Both the position numbers and the translations under genes were made by a program. Shown in pieces: positions 18,746-28,857 of a DNA stretch of 64,000 nucleotides. This DNA comes from Bacillus sp. X1(2014). GTDB lineage: Bacteria > Bacillota > Bacilli > Bacillales_B > DSM-18226. The notes under the pieces are model-generated. The model worked only from the letters and a program-made list of their open reading frames with translations, ran no database searches and was not told the DNA's origin. The number at the start of each line of letters is the position of its first letter. The first letter of the stretch is position 1. The stretch is from positions 221,328-285,327 of the forward strand of contig NZ_VEED01000007.1 of NCBI RefSeq assembly GCF_007678255.1, given 5' to 3'.

Positions 18746-18830
18746 TTCTTCCCCTCCATGGACTAGGCGCTGGCCTGCTTTCGACCTGCGGCTCTATCTA
18801 TTTAACCCGTATGTCCATTTTCTAAAGCTG

Positions 18831-20768
18831 TTAGTGCTTTCTGGAAAAAACAGCCGCAAACTCTTTGTAGTTTTTACATTTAATTAACTGCTGTACAACC
18901 TGACTATCATCAATCAGTTCTAACAGATAATCATACATATTTTGCAACTCACTTCCGCTATTCTTCTCAACACTGAGCAGACAAACAAATTGAACCCTTT
19001 TCCCGCCCCATTCAATCGGCTTCTTTAACGTACAAATCGTCCAAAAGGTTGAGTCTGTCTGTGGTGTCACAGAGTGAGGAATCGCGACTAAATTTCCATA
19101 ACTCGTCGGTGAAAGTTTTTCTCTTGCCAGGACACTTTCCAAAAAGTGCTCATTAACGAGTCCTAAAGACTGCAACTGGCTGCATAAAAAGTTCAGTACT
19201 TCATCCCTTGTCTCAAAATCCTTTTGGAAAAAAACTAATTCCTCTTTTGTATAGGGCAGTTTTTGTACTGCTTGTCCGGTTAAAACTGTTTCGATTTTTT
19301 TAAAGTCCTCACCGCCTAAAATCGTATGAACTTGAATAACGGGTACGGGAAGACCTGTTAAAATAGGAATGGTACTAATGATGAAATCAAGGGCATGCAT
19401 GGTGATTTGATTAAGTTTGTAATAATCAGTGGTTCCAACAATTTCAAGCTTGTCACCGAACTTTGTATTAATTTTAGAAGCTAACAGCCGGGCACTGCCA
19501 AGCCCTGAGGCACAAACGATCAAGCATCTTTTGACCTTTCTTCCACTCTTGGCATTTTCGATTGCCGCACCGAGGTGCAGGGCTAAATAACCAATTTCAC
19601 TCTCATTAATGTCAACTTCCAATTTCTCTCTTAGCACCATGCTTGCAATCACTGCAGCTTGGAAAGCAGCTGGATAATTCGATTTAATTTCATCAAGCAA
19701 GGGATTGGGTAAATGAATCCCATAATGAAAGCGGTGAATCGCAGGTTTCAAATGAAGGCAGATTGCCATATACAATTCCTGGTCATTTTTGATGCCCAAG
19801 CTAAGTTCCCGGTCAATGGTTTCGAGGATTTCATTCACAATGTCATCAATCTGTTTACCGATCATTTCATGAATTGTATTATCATCCAGATGAAGCTCTG
19901 TCACCATTTTTGTCCCCAATAAATGGATGGTGATATAGGCCACTTCCTGGCCAGGAAACGTAACAGCTAATCCTTTTTCAAGTTCGTTGACAATTTCCTT
20001 CGCAACCTCGTATTGTTTTTCATGTTGCAGTTCAATTAAATCCTTAGAATACATCGTTACATATTTTTTACTTTTTATTCGGTGGTAAGCAATAGCGAGA
20101 TGTATAACCAGGTTACATAATCCAATATCAGAGAGGCTGATATTGTGATCGTTAATTCGCTCCAAAATTACCTGGCGGATATACACCATATCTTCGTTTG
20201 TGAATATGGGCAAATCGTTATCCCCTAAACAAACGTCATGTTTCATTTTTTGAAAGAGAAAATCAGCCATGCACAAACGCAGCTTAAACTCCTCGCCATT
20301 GACTTTCAAGCCAAAATTCGGGCGTTTATCAAGGGTAATTCCATAGCGGCCAAAAATCCGCTTAACATCCTTTAAGTCATTCTGTAAGGTGGATCGGCTG
20401 ATAAATAATTCATCGGCAATATCGTCCAGCTTGCAGTATTCTTCTGCAAGCAAAAGCCGTTTCATAATATAATGTACTCGATCTTCCGGGAAGGTTGGAA
20501 TATCAACGTATTTTTCTTTTTCCTGATCGACAATCCCGTGCAAAAGCTGGCGAAAAGATTGGTCCTCCTGAATCACTAGTTCGTATCCGGTCCCTCTAAT
20601 GGATTTAATTGAGGCACCGAAATCTTTTAGAATTTCCTCCAACTCCCTTATATCATTCCTGACCGTTCTCGAGGTTACCGCGAGAACTTTAGCCAAATAC
20701 TCACTTGTCAGTGGTGTTTCCGCTTTCATCAACTGGCGCAGTATAGACGTCATTCGGGCATTTAGCAT
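18831..20768 (-). CDS. licR: LicR-type PRD transcriptional activator
   Basis: A 645-aa multi-domain regulator. Order: helix-turn-helix (about 1-60), Mga-like domain (80-165), two PTS regulation domains (about 190-400), an EIIB-like domain with the Cys in CLIVCASGLGSARLL (about 415), and an EIIA-like domain with His in LVAIPHSVTPQTD near residue 575. The layout matches LicR of B. subtilis, which activates licBCAH when dephosphorylated by sugar transport and needs HPr phosphorylation. It lies directly upstream of the cellobiose PTS genes. The ATG follows GGGGAGGG. A cre-like site lies 170 bp upstream. Confidence 0.9.
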   Translation of the reverse strand: MLNARMTSILRQLMKAETPLTSEYLAKVLAVTSRTVRNDIRELEEILKDFGASIKSIRGTGYELVIQEDQSFRQLLHGIVDQEKEKYVDIPTFPEDRVHYIMKRLLLAEEYCKLDDIADELFISRSTLQNDLKDVKRIFGRYGITLDKRPNFGLKVNGEEFKLRLCMADFLFQKMKHDVCLGDNDLPIFTNEDMVYIRQVILERINDHNISLSDIGLCNLVIHLAIAYHRIKSKKYVTMYSKDLIELQHEKQYEVAKEIVNELEKGLAVTFPGQEVAYITIHLLGTKMVTELHLDDNTIHEMIGKQIDDIVNEILETIDRELSLGIKNDQELYMAICLHLKPAIHRFHYGIHLPNPLLDEIKSNYPAAFQAAVIASMVLREKLEVDINESEIGYLALHLGAAIENAKSGRKVKRCLIVCASGLGSARLLASKINTKFGDKLEIVGTTDYYKLNQITMHALDFIISTIPILTGLPVPVIQVHTILGGEDFKKIETVLTGQAVQKLPYTKEELVFFQKDFETRDEVLNFLCSQLQSLGLVNEHFLESVLAREKLSPTSYGNLVAIPHSVTPQTDSTFWTICTLKKPIEWGGKRVQFVCLLSVEKNSGSELQNMYDYLLELIDDSQVVQQLIKCKNYKEFAAVFSRKH

Positions 20769-20936
20769 AATTTCCCTCCCCCCTTACACTGAATAGATAA
20801 TTGGCAGTATCCTAACCTATTAATCTATCGAATTTAATCATTAATGAATACCCGCCATTGGCAATTGTTTAAGACTTTCTGGCATGTAGTTCCAGACTGC
20901 TATGATTGAAAATTAGTTCATCAGATTAAGTATACA

Positions 20937-20950
20937 ATTAAGCGCTTTCA
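20937..20950 (-). promoter_or_regulatory. cre-like site before licR
   Basis: Minus strand TGAAAGCGCTTAAT matches the cre core; it lies about 170 bp upstream of licR. Confidence 0.5.
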
Positions 20951-20959
20951 CTTCCATAC

Positions 20960-20990
20960 AAAAAAATTCCGCTAGTCAACGGAAATTTTT
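20960..20990. terminator. Possible bidirectional terminator
   Basis: AAATTCCG and CGGAAATTT pair around an 8-nt loop, with A and T runs on either side. The stem is short. Confidence 0.4.
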
Positions 20991-21284
20991 ATTCATGCAT
21001 AACCTCAATGAAATATCTACTTGATTTTTCATTGAAATCATAAAAAAAACACCTAATACTTTGGTAAAATACAGGTAGCTAAACCCAATATACAAAGCAA
21101 GGTTTCATCTATAGGATAATGAATAATGACTACCTACGCAAAGTTAAATATTGGATGCCTTCTTAGGAAAGAAAATATAGTGCTTTTTCAAGTAAACGTT
21201 ACGAGGATATAACCGGAAAGGATACGTTGTATTGTTTTTTGAATACATCATCCAAGTTATTAACAGTCAGTACACCGGATATAG

Positions 21285-22034
21285 TCAAATGATTTCAATA
21301 TCGAATTCCATGTACTTGTTTAAATTATGACTTAGTGGCCCGTCTTCCGTAATTAAGTAATCAAGTTCTGAAACGGGACCAACCAAGTAATTGGAAATCG
21401 TATTAAGTTTACTTCTTGTAACCAGGGTTGCGATCTTATTTGAACTTTTAATCATCTGCCGTTTAGCATAAGACTCTTCTATATGAGGGATGCTGATTCC
21501 AAAGTCAGGGTGCAGGGAATACACTCCTAAAAAACAGAGATCGGCTCTAATATTTTTAAGCACATCAATTACATCCAATCCTACTGTCACAAAAGATTCC
21601 TTAAAAAAAGTTCCGCCCAAAAGGATGATATCTGTATTTGGATGTTTTGATAACGCCAAACTAATAGAGGGACTATTGGTAATAACGGTCCCTTTAAACT
21701 CTATTGGAATTTCTTGAGCCAGAAAAAGATTTGTTGTACTTCCATCTATTAAAAGAACTTGTCCATCTTTAATAATCTTCACTGCTTTTAAGGCTAATTC
21801 TTTTTTTGCATCTATATTTTCTTCCGTTCTTTCAGAAAATGTTAAAGCGCTCGCAGATGCAGGAAATGCCCCGCCGTGTACTCTTTTGAGCAGACCTAAT
21901 GAATCCATTTCCCTTAAATCTCGTCTAATTGTGTCCTCAGAAACATCCCATTTCATGCTTAATTCTTTAGCAACGACTTTCCCTTCTTTTTCAAGTATTT
22001 GTAAAATTTTGCTTTGTCGTTCTTTTCTTAGCAT
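21285..22034 (-). CDS. DeoR-family transcriptional repressor
   Basis: A 249-aa protein with the DeoR N-terminal helix-turn-helix (WDVSEDTIRRDLREM, about residues 30-45, then LLKRVHGG) and a C-terminal sugar-phosphate sensor domain of the ISOCOT type. It is encoded divergently from transketolase and transaldolase, so repression of those genes relieved by a sugar phosphate is the simple expectation. The shared 248-bp promoter region contains several copies of TTTTTTCTT, which may be its operators. It is unlikely to be a fructose-operon regulator because no fructose gene is nearby. Confidence 0.85.
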   Translation of the reverse strand: MLRKERQSKILQILEKEGKVVAKELSMKWDVSEDTIRRDLREMDSLGLLKRVHGGAFPASASALTFSERTEENIDAKKELALKAVKIIKDGQVLLIDGSTTNLFLAQEIPIEFKGTVITNSPSISLALSKHPNTDIILLGGTFFKESFVTVGLDVIDVLKNIRADLCFLGVYSLHPDFGISIPHIEESYAKRQMIKSSNKIATLVTRSKLNTISNYLVGPVSELDYLITEDGPLSHNLNKYMEFDIEII

Positions 22035-22064
22035 AACAATGATCAGCCTCCGTGTTTTTGCATG

Positions 22065-22206
22065 TTTTTTCTTACATTATATTATTTTTTCTTGAATTCA
22101 CCAATTTTTTTTAAAATCGGCAAAATTATTCTTGTTTTTTCTTGTTTATAAAGATAAAATATACTTGAATAAGAAAAAACTTGCGTTAAAATGCAAAAAC
22201 AAGAAA
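22065..22206. promoter_or_regulatory. Repeated TTTTTTCTT operator-like cluster
   Basis: TTTTTTCTT occurs at 22065, 22085 and 22135, followed by CTTG or CTTA; the complementary form AAGAAAAAAC lies at 22171 and AACAAGAAATC near 22199. They span the divergent promoter region of the DeoR gene and transketolase. Binding by the DeoR protein is inferred. Confidence 0.45.
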
Positions 22207-22282
22207 TCATTTAAGGTAAGAAACCTATACTCTCATTTTGTGCCAATTTAAAATTCATTCGAAATAAAAGGAGGAAAAAAAG

Positions 22283-24271
22283 ATGAATAATAGTATTGAA
22301 ACACTAGCTGTAAATACGATTCGTACCTTATCCATTGACGCGATTAATAGTGCTAATTCCGGTCATCCAGGCCTGCCTATGGGGGCAGCTCCAATGGCCT
22401 ATGCACTTTGGGCAAATCATCTAAATCATAATTCTGCAAATGCAAAATGGTTTAATCGAGATCGTTTTATTCTTTCTGCCGGACACGGATCTAGCTTGTT
22501 ATATAGTTTGCTTCATTTAGCTGGGTACAATGTATCTTTAGAAGATTTAAAAAGTTTTAGAAAGCTAAATAGCAAAACACCTGGTCATCCCGAATTTGGT
22601 CACACAGATGGTGTAGAAGCAACAACTGGGCCTTTAGGGCAAGGGATTGCTAATGCAGTAGGAATGGCGATGGCTGAAGCGCATTTAGCTGCAAAATTCA
22701 ATCAGGATGGCTACCCCGTAATTGACCATTATACATATACTTTAGTGGGCGATGGAGATTTAATGGAAGGCGTCTCTTATGAGGCCATGTCTATGGCCGG
22801 CCATATGAAACTAGGAAAATTAATTGCATTATATGACTCAAATGATATTTCTTTAGACGGAGAATTAAACCTATCATTTTCAGAGGACATTCAAAAACGA
22901 ACAGAATCTGCTCATTGGCAATATTTACGAGTAGAAGATGGCAATGATGTAGCAGAAATCTCAAAAGCTATTACACTAGCTAAACAAAATACAAACCAAC
23001 CAACCTTGATCGAAATTAGAACCACTATCGGTTATGGAAGTCCCAAAGTTGCAGGAACAAACAAGGCACATGGAAATCCACTTGGAGCAGAAGAAGCTCG
23101 TGCAACAAAACAGGTATATGGCTGGAACTATGAAGAGGATTTCTTTGTACCGGAAGAAGTTAAAGCCCATTTTGAAGAGCTAAAACAAAGAGGAATTAGC
23201 CAAGAACAACAATGGAACGCACTATTCCAGTCTTATCAAGAGACATATCCTGAATTAGCAAAAGAACTGCAACAAGCCATCACGGGAGAAGTTTTAATTA
23301 ATGCGGAAGACATCCTGACATTTGAAACAGGTAAAACCATCTCAACCCGTGTAGCCAGTGGAGAAGCCATTAACCATTTTGTAAAATCAGTACCTTCTAT
23401 TTTTGGAGGAAGTGCGGATCTTTCTCATTCCACAATGACAGATATAAAGGAAGACGCAGCATTCGCGGTAGAATCATTTAGCGGAAGAAATATTTATTTT
23501 GGTGTCCGCGAACACGCGATGGGAGCGGCTGGCAATGGTTTGGCTCTACATGGCGGGGTAAAGCCATTTGTAAGCACATTCTTTGTTTTCAATGATTATC
23601 TCAGACCATCCATTCGTCTGGCAGCCTTGCAAAAGCTTCCAATCACTTATGTATTTACTCATGACTCGATTGCGGTTGGTGAAGATGGTCCAACTCATGA
23701 ACCAATTGAGCAGCTAGCTTCTCTTCGTGCAATCCCAGGGTTAACTGTAATTCGTCCATCAGATGCAAACGAATCTGCAAGTGCTTGGGCTTATGCACTA
23801 AACCAAACAGACGGTCCTGTTGCCCTGGTTCTGAGCCGTCAAAACCTGCCTGTGTTCCAAGAAACACAAGCCAATTTAGACAACCTTTCAAAGGGAGCTT
23901 ACGTATTAACGCAAACAAATGACCAGCCAGAGGTTATCTTGATCGCAACTGGTTCGGAAGTGTCATTAGCCATTAACGCGAAAGCTGAACTTGAAAAAGA
24001 AAATGTATCGGTTCGTATTGTCGCTATGCCAAGCTGGGAACTATTCGATCGTCAACCGAAAGAGTATAAAGAGCTTGTCCTCCCTGCTTCTATTAAAAAG
24101 CGTGTGGCACTTGAAATGGGTATCTCTCTTGGATGGGAACGCTATGTAGGATTAGAAGGGAAAGTATTATCTATTGATACATTCGGTGCTTCTGGAACGG
24201 GCGCTGCAGTCATGGAGCTATTTGGATTTACGACAGAAAATGTTGTTCGAACTGCAAAAAGTCTACTATAA
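22283..24271 (+). CDS. tkt: Transketolase
   Basis: A 662-aa enzyme with all three transketolase domains. Landmarks: [18 protein letters not shown] at the start, the thiamine-diphosphate motif [14 protein letters not shown] (near residue 155), and DSNDISLDG; then the pyrimidine domain with [14 protein letters not shown]. It moves two-carbon units from xylulose 5-phosphate to ribose 5-phosphate or erythrose 4-phosphate. It forms an operon with transaldolase, 23 bp downstream. In this setting it is probably a second, pentose-catabolic transketolase, since arabinose breakdown yields xylulose 5-phosphate. AAAAGGAGG precedes its ATG. Confidence 0.95.
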   Translation: MNNSIETLAVNTIRTLSIDAINSANSGHPGLPMGAAPMAYALWANHLNHNSANAKWFNRDRFILSAGHGSSLLYSLLHLAGYNVSLEDLKSFRKLNSKTPGHPEFGHTDGVEATTGPLGQGIANAVGMAMAEAHLAAKFNQDGYPVIDHYTYTLVGDGDLMEGVSYEAMSMAGHMKLGKLIALYDSNDISLDGELNLSFSEDIQKRTESAHWQYLRVEDGNDVAEISKAITLAKQNTNQPTLIEIRTTIGYGSPKVAGTNKAHGNPLGAEEARATKQVYGWNYEEDFFVPEEVKAHFEELKQRGISQEQQWNALFQSYQETYPELAKELQQAITGEVLINAEDILTFETGKTISTRVASGEAINHFVKSVPSIFGGSADLSHSTMTDIKEDAAFAVESFSGRNIYFGVREHAMGAAGNGLALHGGVKPFVSTFFVFNDYLRPSIRLAALQKLPITYVFTHDSIAVGEDGPTHEPIEQLASLRAIPGLTVIRPSDANESASAWAYALNQTDGPVALVLSRQNLPVFQETQANLDNLSKGAYVLTQTNDQPEVILIATGSEVSLAINAKAELEKENVSVRIVAMPSWELFDRQPKEYKELVLPASIKKRVALEMGISLGWERYVGLEGKVLSIDTFGASGTGAAVMELFGFTTENVVRTAKSLL

Positions 24272-24294
24272 TCTTAAAATGGAGGAAATATACG

Positions 24295-24963
24295 ATGAAA
24301 TTATTTATTGATACTGCTAATCTTGTTGATATTAAAAAGGCATATAAAATTGGTGTTATATCAGGTGTTACAACTAATCCTTCCCTAGTTGCGAAGGAAG
24401 GCGTAAAATTCGAAGACCGCATTGAAGAAATCTGCCAAGCAGTTCCACGGGTAGAATCTGTTTCCGCTGAAGTAACTCCAGATGCCGTTACAGCTGACGA
24501 AATGATTGCTCAAGCTGAGGAGCTCATTAAAATTAACGGCGGAGATGAGAAAATTACAATCAAGCTTCCTATGACTTTAGACGGTTTAGAGGCTTGCCGT
24601 TATCTTGCTGATAAAGGCGTTAAAACAAATGTCACACTTATTTTCACAGTAAACCAAGCACTATTAGCAGCTCGTGCAGGTGCAACTTATGTATCTCCAT
24701 TTTTAGGACGCTTAGACGATATTTCCGAAGACGGCGTACAATTAGTATCAAAAATAGCTGAACTGTTCCGCATTCATAATTTCGACTCACAAATTATTGC
24801 AGCATCTGTTCGTCACCCAGATCATGTTACTCGTGTAGCAATGGCAGGTGCACATATTGCAACGATTCCGTTTTCAGTAATTGAGCAAATTTCAAAACAT
24901 CCACTTACTAATCAAGGGATCGAAAAATTTGCTGCAGATTGGGAAAATACTCTTAAAAACTAA
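24295..24963 (+). CDS. tal: Transaldolase, short (TalC/FSA-like) type
   Basis: A 222-aa barrel enzyme of the short transaldolase family. [16 protein letters not shown] and [14 protein letters not shown] are diagnostic, and the Schiff-base Lys is in [11 protein letters not shown] (near residue 90). It transfers a dihydroxyacetone unit between sedoheptulose 7-phosphate and glyceraldehyde 3-phosphate. A related fructose-6-phosphate aldolase activity cannot be excluded by sequence alone, but the pairing with transketolase favours transaldolase. The gene follows 23 bp after tkt with ATGGAGG before the start, and a strong terminator follows. Confidence 0.94.
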   Translation: MKLFIDTANLVDIKKAYKIGVISGVTTNPSLVAKEGVKFEDRIEEICQAVPRVESVSAEVTPDAVTADEMIAQAEELIKINGGDEKITIKLPMTLDGLEACRYLADKGVKTNVTLIFTVNQALLAARAGATYVSPFLGRLDDISEDGVQLVSKIAELFRIHNFDSQIIAASVRHPDHVTRVAMAGAHIATIPFSVIEQISKHPLTNQGIEKFAADWENTLKN

Positions 24964-24976
24964 GTTTAAGATAAAT

Positions 24977-25006
24977 CACGACAGGTTAATCGCCTGTCGT
25001 GTTTTT
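24977..25006 (+). terminator. Terminator of tkt-tal operon
   Basis: CACGACAGG pairs perfectly with CCTGTCGTG around a 7-nt loop and is followed by TTTTT. Confidence 0.9.
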
Positions 25007-25019
25007 AATTCCTAATTTG

Positions 25020-25130
25020 TTATTTAAGATTTTCAATTGCCGCTCTTTCAATTTCAAGTCCCTTAGTATAACGTTTCATTATCTGTTTTGTTTAGCATAT
25101 AAGATGCCAGTAGGGCGATCCCTCACGCTC
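25020..25130 (-). pseudogene. Relic of the 3' end of an L-ribulokinase-like gene
   Basis: On the minus strand the reading [16 protein letters not shown] is followed, out of frame, by [19 protein letters not shown] and a stop. The intact kinase at 57517-59112 has [16 protein letters not shown] and [18 protein letters not shown], separated by about 40 residues that are missing here. The Trp codon of GGAWG has become TGA. This is a 3'-end fragment of a paralogous kinase gene with a deletion, a frameshift and a stop. Confidence 0.85.
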
Positions 25131-25545
25131 CGACGGCATAATAACTTTCCAAATTGTCAGTTTGGACTGGCAATGTAACATTTCCATTTTCAACATCAAA
25201 ATTACCATCTACTATTTGGGTTGGCTCCGCTAAAAATCCAGTTAGTCCTGTATTACCAGCACGCCATACCGTTTCATGCACCTTTTAGCATTTGCTAGAA
25301 AGCTAGGACTATTTTGGTTACCAGTAATTTTTTAAACACAATGTTACTTTCACCTGTAGTACCACCAAATAATTTGTTGGCTTGTTTCTTGCTCTCATCA
25401 ACTGTAGAGAGTCCATAAAGTCCAGGACCAAAAGAATCCCCCTCTGCATTCCCCTTAACAACACTTACTTTTAGCCATATCCTCTTGCAAAACAGCAAAC
25501 CACTCGTATAGCCACCATACTCCATTTGGTTCGTTTTGGCCTGAC
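25131..25545 (-). pseudogene. Frameshifted fragment of an unrecognised hydrolase-like gene
   Basis: Minus-strand translation in shifting frames gives coherent pieces: VWWLYEWFAVLQEDMAKS, then EGDSFGPGLYGLSTVDESKK with KLFGGTTGESNIVF, then HETVWRAGNTGLTGFLAEP with LPVQTDNLESYYAV. The pieces resemble the C-terminal part of a glycosidase ending in a beta-sandwich, but I cannot name the family. At least two frameshifts are needed. The last piece joins the kinase relic in the same frame. A promoter-like box 2 lies upstream (25596-25653). Confidence 0.55.
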
Positions 25546-25595
25546 TAATAAGGAACTATATGAATTTGCAGTATTCCAGTAAGTCAATTAATTTA

Positions 25596-25653
25596 ATTAT
25601 AAATAATGAAATGAAATATTACCTGTATTTATAGAAAACAGATAATGTTTATA
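25596..25653 (-). promoter_or_regulatory. Box 2 repeat upstream of the decayed genes
   Basis: Minus strand: TATAAA (25648-25653), 14 bp, TATAAA (25628-25633), followed by TACAG as in two active-looking copies. The hexamer 21 bp further on is TTATTT, a poor -10; a good TATAAT lies 26 bp away (25596-25601). The promoter looks decayed, as are the genes it would serve. Confidence 0.5.
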
Positions 25654-25703
25654 ATTTTTTGTTTTATAAACCAATAACAAGAAATTGATATATATAAATC
25701 TAT

Positions 25704-25740
25704 AAAAAAAGGAAATCTGATGAATTACGATCAGATTTCC
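25704..25740 (-). terminator. Terminator after the 1009-aa GH43 gene
   Basis: Minus strand GGAAATCTGAT pairs perfectly with ATCAGATTTCC around an 8-nt loop and is followed by TTTTTTT. It ends the ytfQ-to-GH43 operon. Confidence 0.9.
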
Positions 25741-25791
25741 AGATAATAAGAAGGATAAACTTCACACTTCTAGTATTATGTGTCTTTTAAA

Positions 25792-28700
25792 CTAAAGATT
25801 ATTAGCCAAGGATATCAAAAGTTTAGCCTGTTGATCAGTAAGCACCTTTCCACTTTGGGCGGTGAGTTCATTTACATACGCCTTCAGCTTACCCTCTACA
25901 GCCTGTTTGTTACCATTAGCGGCCGCTTCTTTTGCTGACTGAAGTTTTGCAACTAGTGATTGCGACACCCCATCCTTACTTACAAAAGATTGAGTCAATC
26001 GGCTTAAACTATCAAAATCAACAGTTACTGTAAATTCGGTTTCAACTACCGCTGTATTTCCGGCTTTGTCAGTAGCCGTGGCCAAGAGTTTATGAACACC
26101 AACCCCGAAATAATAAGCATATCCTTCAGTGCTTGGACAATTCACGGAAGCAACCCCTGACAAATCATCAGCTGCACTGCAGGTAATCGCTATCTTGGCA
26201 TCAATTGGATAGGTATCATCATTACCGATAAATTGAATCACAGGAGGAGTAATATCTTTCTTGACATGAACCTCACTAATGGCCATATAGCCTCCATCAA
26301 CTGTCGTTGCAGTGATCTTTGCTATACCTTCCTTAAATGCGGTAACATTCCCATTTTCATCTACAGCAGCTACTTCTTCATTATTGCTAGACCACAGGAC
26401 CTCTTTATTAACTGCCTCATTAGGTGTTACAATTGCAGACACCCGTTCTTTTTGTCCTTGTACTAGTTCCAATTTTTCCTTATCTACCGTAACGCCTGTT
26501 ACTTTTTGAATAAGATCTTCGTTTTTAACTTTGGGAACATTTGCAAGTAAAGCCTCATGTTCTCGTTTTGTAACCGGCAATACTGTCCCATGGCGAGGGC
26601 GTGCAGGTAAACTATAGTTTGTAGACATCTTCCACTCACCTGACTGTAAATCGGTTGTTTCAAAAGGTACATACCCTTTGCCGCCAAATTCATCAATAAA
26701 CATGTACCACTTATCCTCCGTATTGGATTTAAAGATGGTAGGTCCTTCACCAGCACTGATTGACCCTTTTCCAATCCCCTCTTTAATAAGATTAAAAGTA
26801 GAATCAAAAACCGAATCTCCAACTTCTTGGAAAACAAATTTACCGTTTGGTGAAGATGTTGAGTTGTTTCTTTCATCTTTTGTAAAACGATACACTTTTC
26901 CATCATGTTTAATCATTGTTGTATCAATAACAGAATATCCATAATCCATATAAACTTTTGGTTCCGTAAACGTATAGAAATCTCTTGTTTTGCTATACAT
27001 CATTTTGTTGTAGGTAGAGCCGCTATGCGCTTCATTGTCATACAATTTGGAAGCCCAGTACACAATATATTCACCAGTCGTGTCATCATACGTAACTTCA
27101 GGAGCCCATGTATTTCCAGCCTCTTTTGGAGATACTTCTACCATTCTTTGCTCTGACCAATTAATTAAATCAGTAGATTCCCATACCATTATAGAGCGGC
27201 TGCCAGTCCTTTGGGATCTGTCCCAATTCCAATCTCCATTAATTTTTAAATCTGTGGAAATTAAATAGAACTTATCACCTTCAGGGGAACGAATGATAAA
27301 TGGATCTCTAAGTCCTTTTTCACCCAAATTAGAAGTGATTGCTGGAGCCCCATTGTTTAACTCCTGCCATTTAAGCGGATTGTTTCCTGCACTTAAGGCA
27401 AAATAAATTTGTTCACCGTTCGAATAACCTTCTCCTGTAAAATAACTGAAAACGTATCCTTCATAGTTCTCCTTTTTTGGCATTTCTTTCACTTTAGCTA
27501 AAAACGCTTTTGTGATTGACTCCTTGTGTAATGTGAGAGTTGCCGTCAATTTAACCGTTTTATCACCTTCACCATTTCCAGGACGTTTCACTTCTCCAGT
27601 TGGTGTAATGATAGATGGGTCATTTGATTTCCATGTGATCGTAGAACCATTAGCTCCCGTTTTCGGTAAAGTTAGATTGCCGCGAACATCATTAATGTTA
27701 TGAACTTTCAAATCTTCTGCATCCATACGAACGGTCACTGAATCTTGAGGTTTCTTTAATACTGTAACAATAAATTCTTTTGTTAAAGTCTTTGTACCAT
27801 CCGTAATATTAGCTGTAATTCCTACCGATTGGTCACCATTTTCAAAAGAAGGTCTACTAACTTTCCCATCATTTGTAATAATATTTTGATTTTGTGATTC
27901 CCAAGTAATGGTTGTTCCAAATGCCCCGTTTCTAGGGAATGATAAATCCGAATTAATTTCGTCTTTGTTTTGATTTTGATTGATAAAAATGGAGTAATCT
28001 AATTTTTCTACCGCATGATTTAGCAGCAGTCCATCCATGGCAGCAATTTTTTTATCAGCCTCTACTTTAAGTTTACTTACTTCTGTTGCTGTCAAAGCTC
28101 CATTAAACACTTTAAAATCTGCAATCATGCCTCCAAAATATGGGTCAGCAGAATAAAAGGAACGCCCGATAAAACCACTTGTTCCATTAACATTGTTGAT
28201 TTGTGCTAGAGTATAACCGTTCGTAGAACCAGTCCCCACTTCAACCCCATCAATGTACAGCTTTATCGTTTTATCTACACCTGACATAACAGTAGTTATT
28301 AACTTCCATTCACTCGACTTTAACGGCCCAGTTGTCGCATTTGCACCCGCTTCATTCATCCAGCTTGTTATCCCGATACCTGCTCTTGAAGAGCGGTCAC
28401 CCGAGTTACGCTTCGGCGTCGTAAACAAATATTTATTACTGTCCTGACCTAACGCATATAACCATTCTGCTTCATTAGCACCCTTCCAATTTACCAAAGA
28501 AGAAACGGTGATACTATCCAAATTATTTAATATACCTTTAGGCATTTCAATATATGAACTAGTTGAACCGCCCTTAAAGCTTACAACTCCTGCATCTGTT
28601 CCCTTAATAAGGTCGGCGTTTTGGGAATTCACCAGCTTTCCATCAAAATTCCCGATGCTATCTTTCACTGTTGTACCTTCAATATTGTTCATATCATAAT

Positions 28701-28821
28701 CAAGAATTAACTTAACTTCTTGTGGTTCATCAGCAAATGTTGCTTGAGGAGCCATTCCTGACACTGTGTTGAAGAGCATCATGGTTAATAAAAAATTTGA
28801 AAACAGTTTTTTCTTCTTCAT
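25792..28821 (-). CDS. Secreted multi-domain GH43 enzyme (1009 aa)
   Basis: A secretion signal (basic start, hydrophobic core, cleavage near ATFADE) leads into a LamG-like jelly-roll (about 40-255), two immunoglobulin-like bacterial domains (about 270-440), a GH43 five-bladed catalytic domain (about 450-760), a Big2-like domain (about 775-850) and a C-terminal module. GH43 acids are visible: Asp in LRDPFII, Asp in VIDTTMI and Glu in SAGEGPTIF. Arabinan or arabinoside cleavage outside the cell is inferred from the locus. It lies 36 bp after the last permease gene, so it is co-transcribed with the YtfQ-type importer. The last 150 residues closely match the end of the 1504-aa enzyme. Confidence 0.85.
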   Translation of the reverse strand: MKKKKLFSNFLLTMMLFNTVSGMAPQATFADEPQEVKLILDYDMNNIEGTTVKDSIGNFDGKLVNSQNADLIKGTDAGVVSFKGGSTSSYIEMPKGILNNLDSITVSSLVNWKGANEAEWLYALGQDSNKYLFTTPKRNSGDRSSRAGIGITSWMNEAGANATTGPLKSSEWKLITTVMSGVDKTIKLYIDGVEVGTGSTNGYTLAQINNVNGTSGFIGRSFYSADPYFGGMIADFKVFNGALTATEVSKLKVEADKKIAAMDGLLLNHAVEKLDYSIFINQNQNKDEINSDLSFPRNGAFGTTITWESQNQNIITNDGKVSRPSFENGDQSVGITANITDGTKTLTKEFIVTVLKKPQDSVTVRMDAEDLKVHNINDVRGNLTLPKTGANGSTITWKSNDPSIITPTGEVKRPGNGEGDKTVKLTATLTLHKESITKAFLAKVKEMPKKENYEGYVFSYFTGEGYSNGEQIYFALSAGNNPLKWQELNNGAPAITSNLGEKGLRDPFIIRSPEGDKFYLISTDLKINGDWNWDRSQRTGSRSIMVWESTDLINWSEQRMVEVSPKEAGNTWAPEVTYDDTTGEYIVYWASKLYDNEAHSGSTYNKMMYSKTRDFYTFTEPKVYMDYGYSVIDTTMIKHDGKVYRFTKDERNNSTSSPNGKFVFQEVGDSVFDSTFNLIKEGIGKGSISAGEGPTIFKSNTEDKWYMFIDEFGGKGYVPFETTDLQSGEWKMSTNYSLPARPRHGTVLPVTKREHEALLANVPKVKNEDLIQKVTGVTVDKEKLELVQGQKERVSAIVTPNEAVNKEVLWSSNNEEVAAVDENGNVTAFKEGIAKITATTVDGGYMAISEVHVKKDITPPVIQFIGNDDTYPIDAKIAITCSAADDLSGVASVNCPSTEGYAYYFGVGVHKLLATATDKAGNTAVVETEFTVTVDFDSLSRLTQSFVSKDGVSQSLVAKLQSAKEAAANGNKQAVEGKLKAYVNELTAQSGKVLTDQQAKLLISLANNL

Positions 28822-28857
28822 ATTTCCCCTCCTGAATATAGGATTTTCCTTGTGATT

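Larger units (their letters stand above)
20769..21284. other. Intergenic region before licR
   Basis: It contains a cre-like site (20937-20950) and a small hairpin (20960-20990). From 21000 to 21284 I see no gene, promoter repeat or conserved RNA that I can support. Confidence 0.4.

Noticed and set aside
26499..26906. 135-codon frame inside the 1009-aa GH43 gene
   Set aside because: It runs in another frame of the same strand through the GH43 domain; no supporting features.
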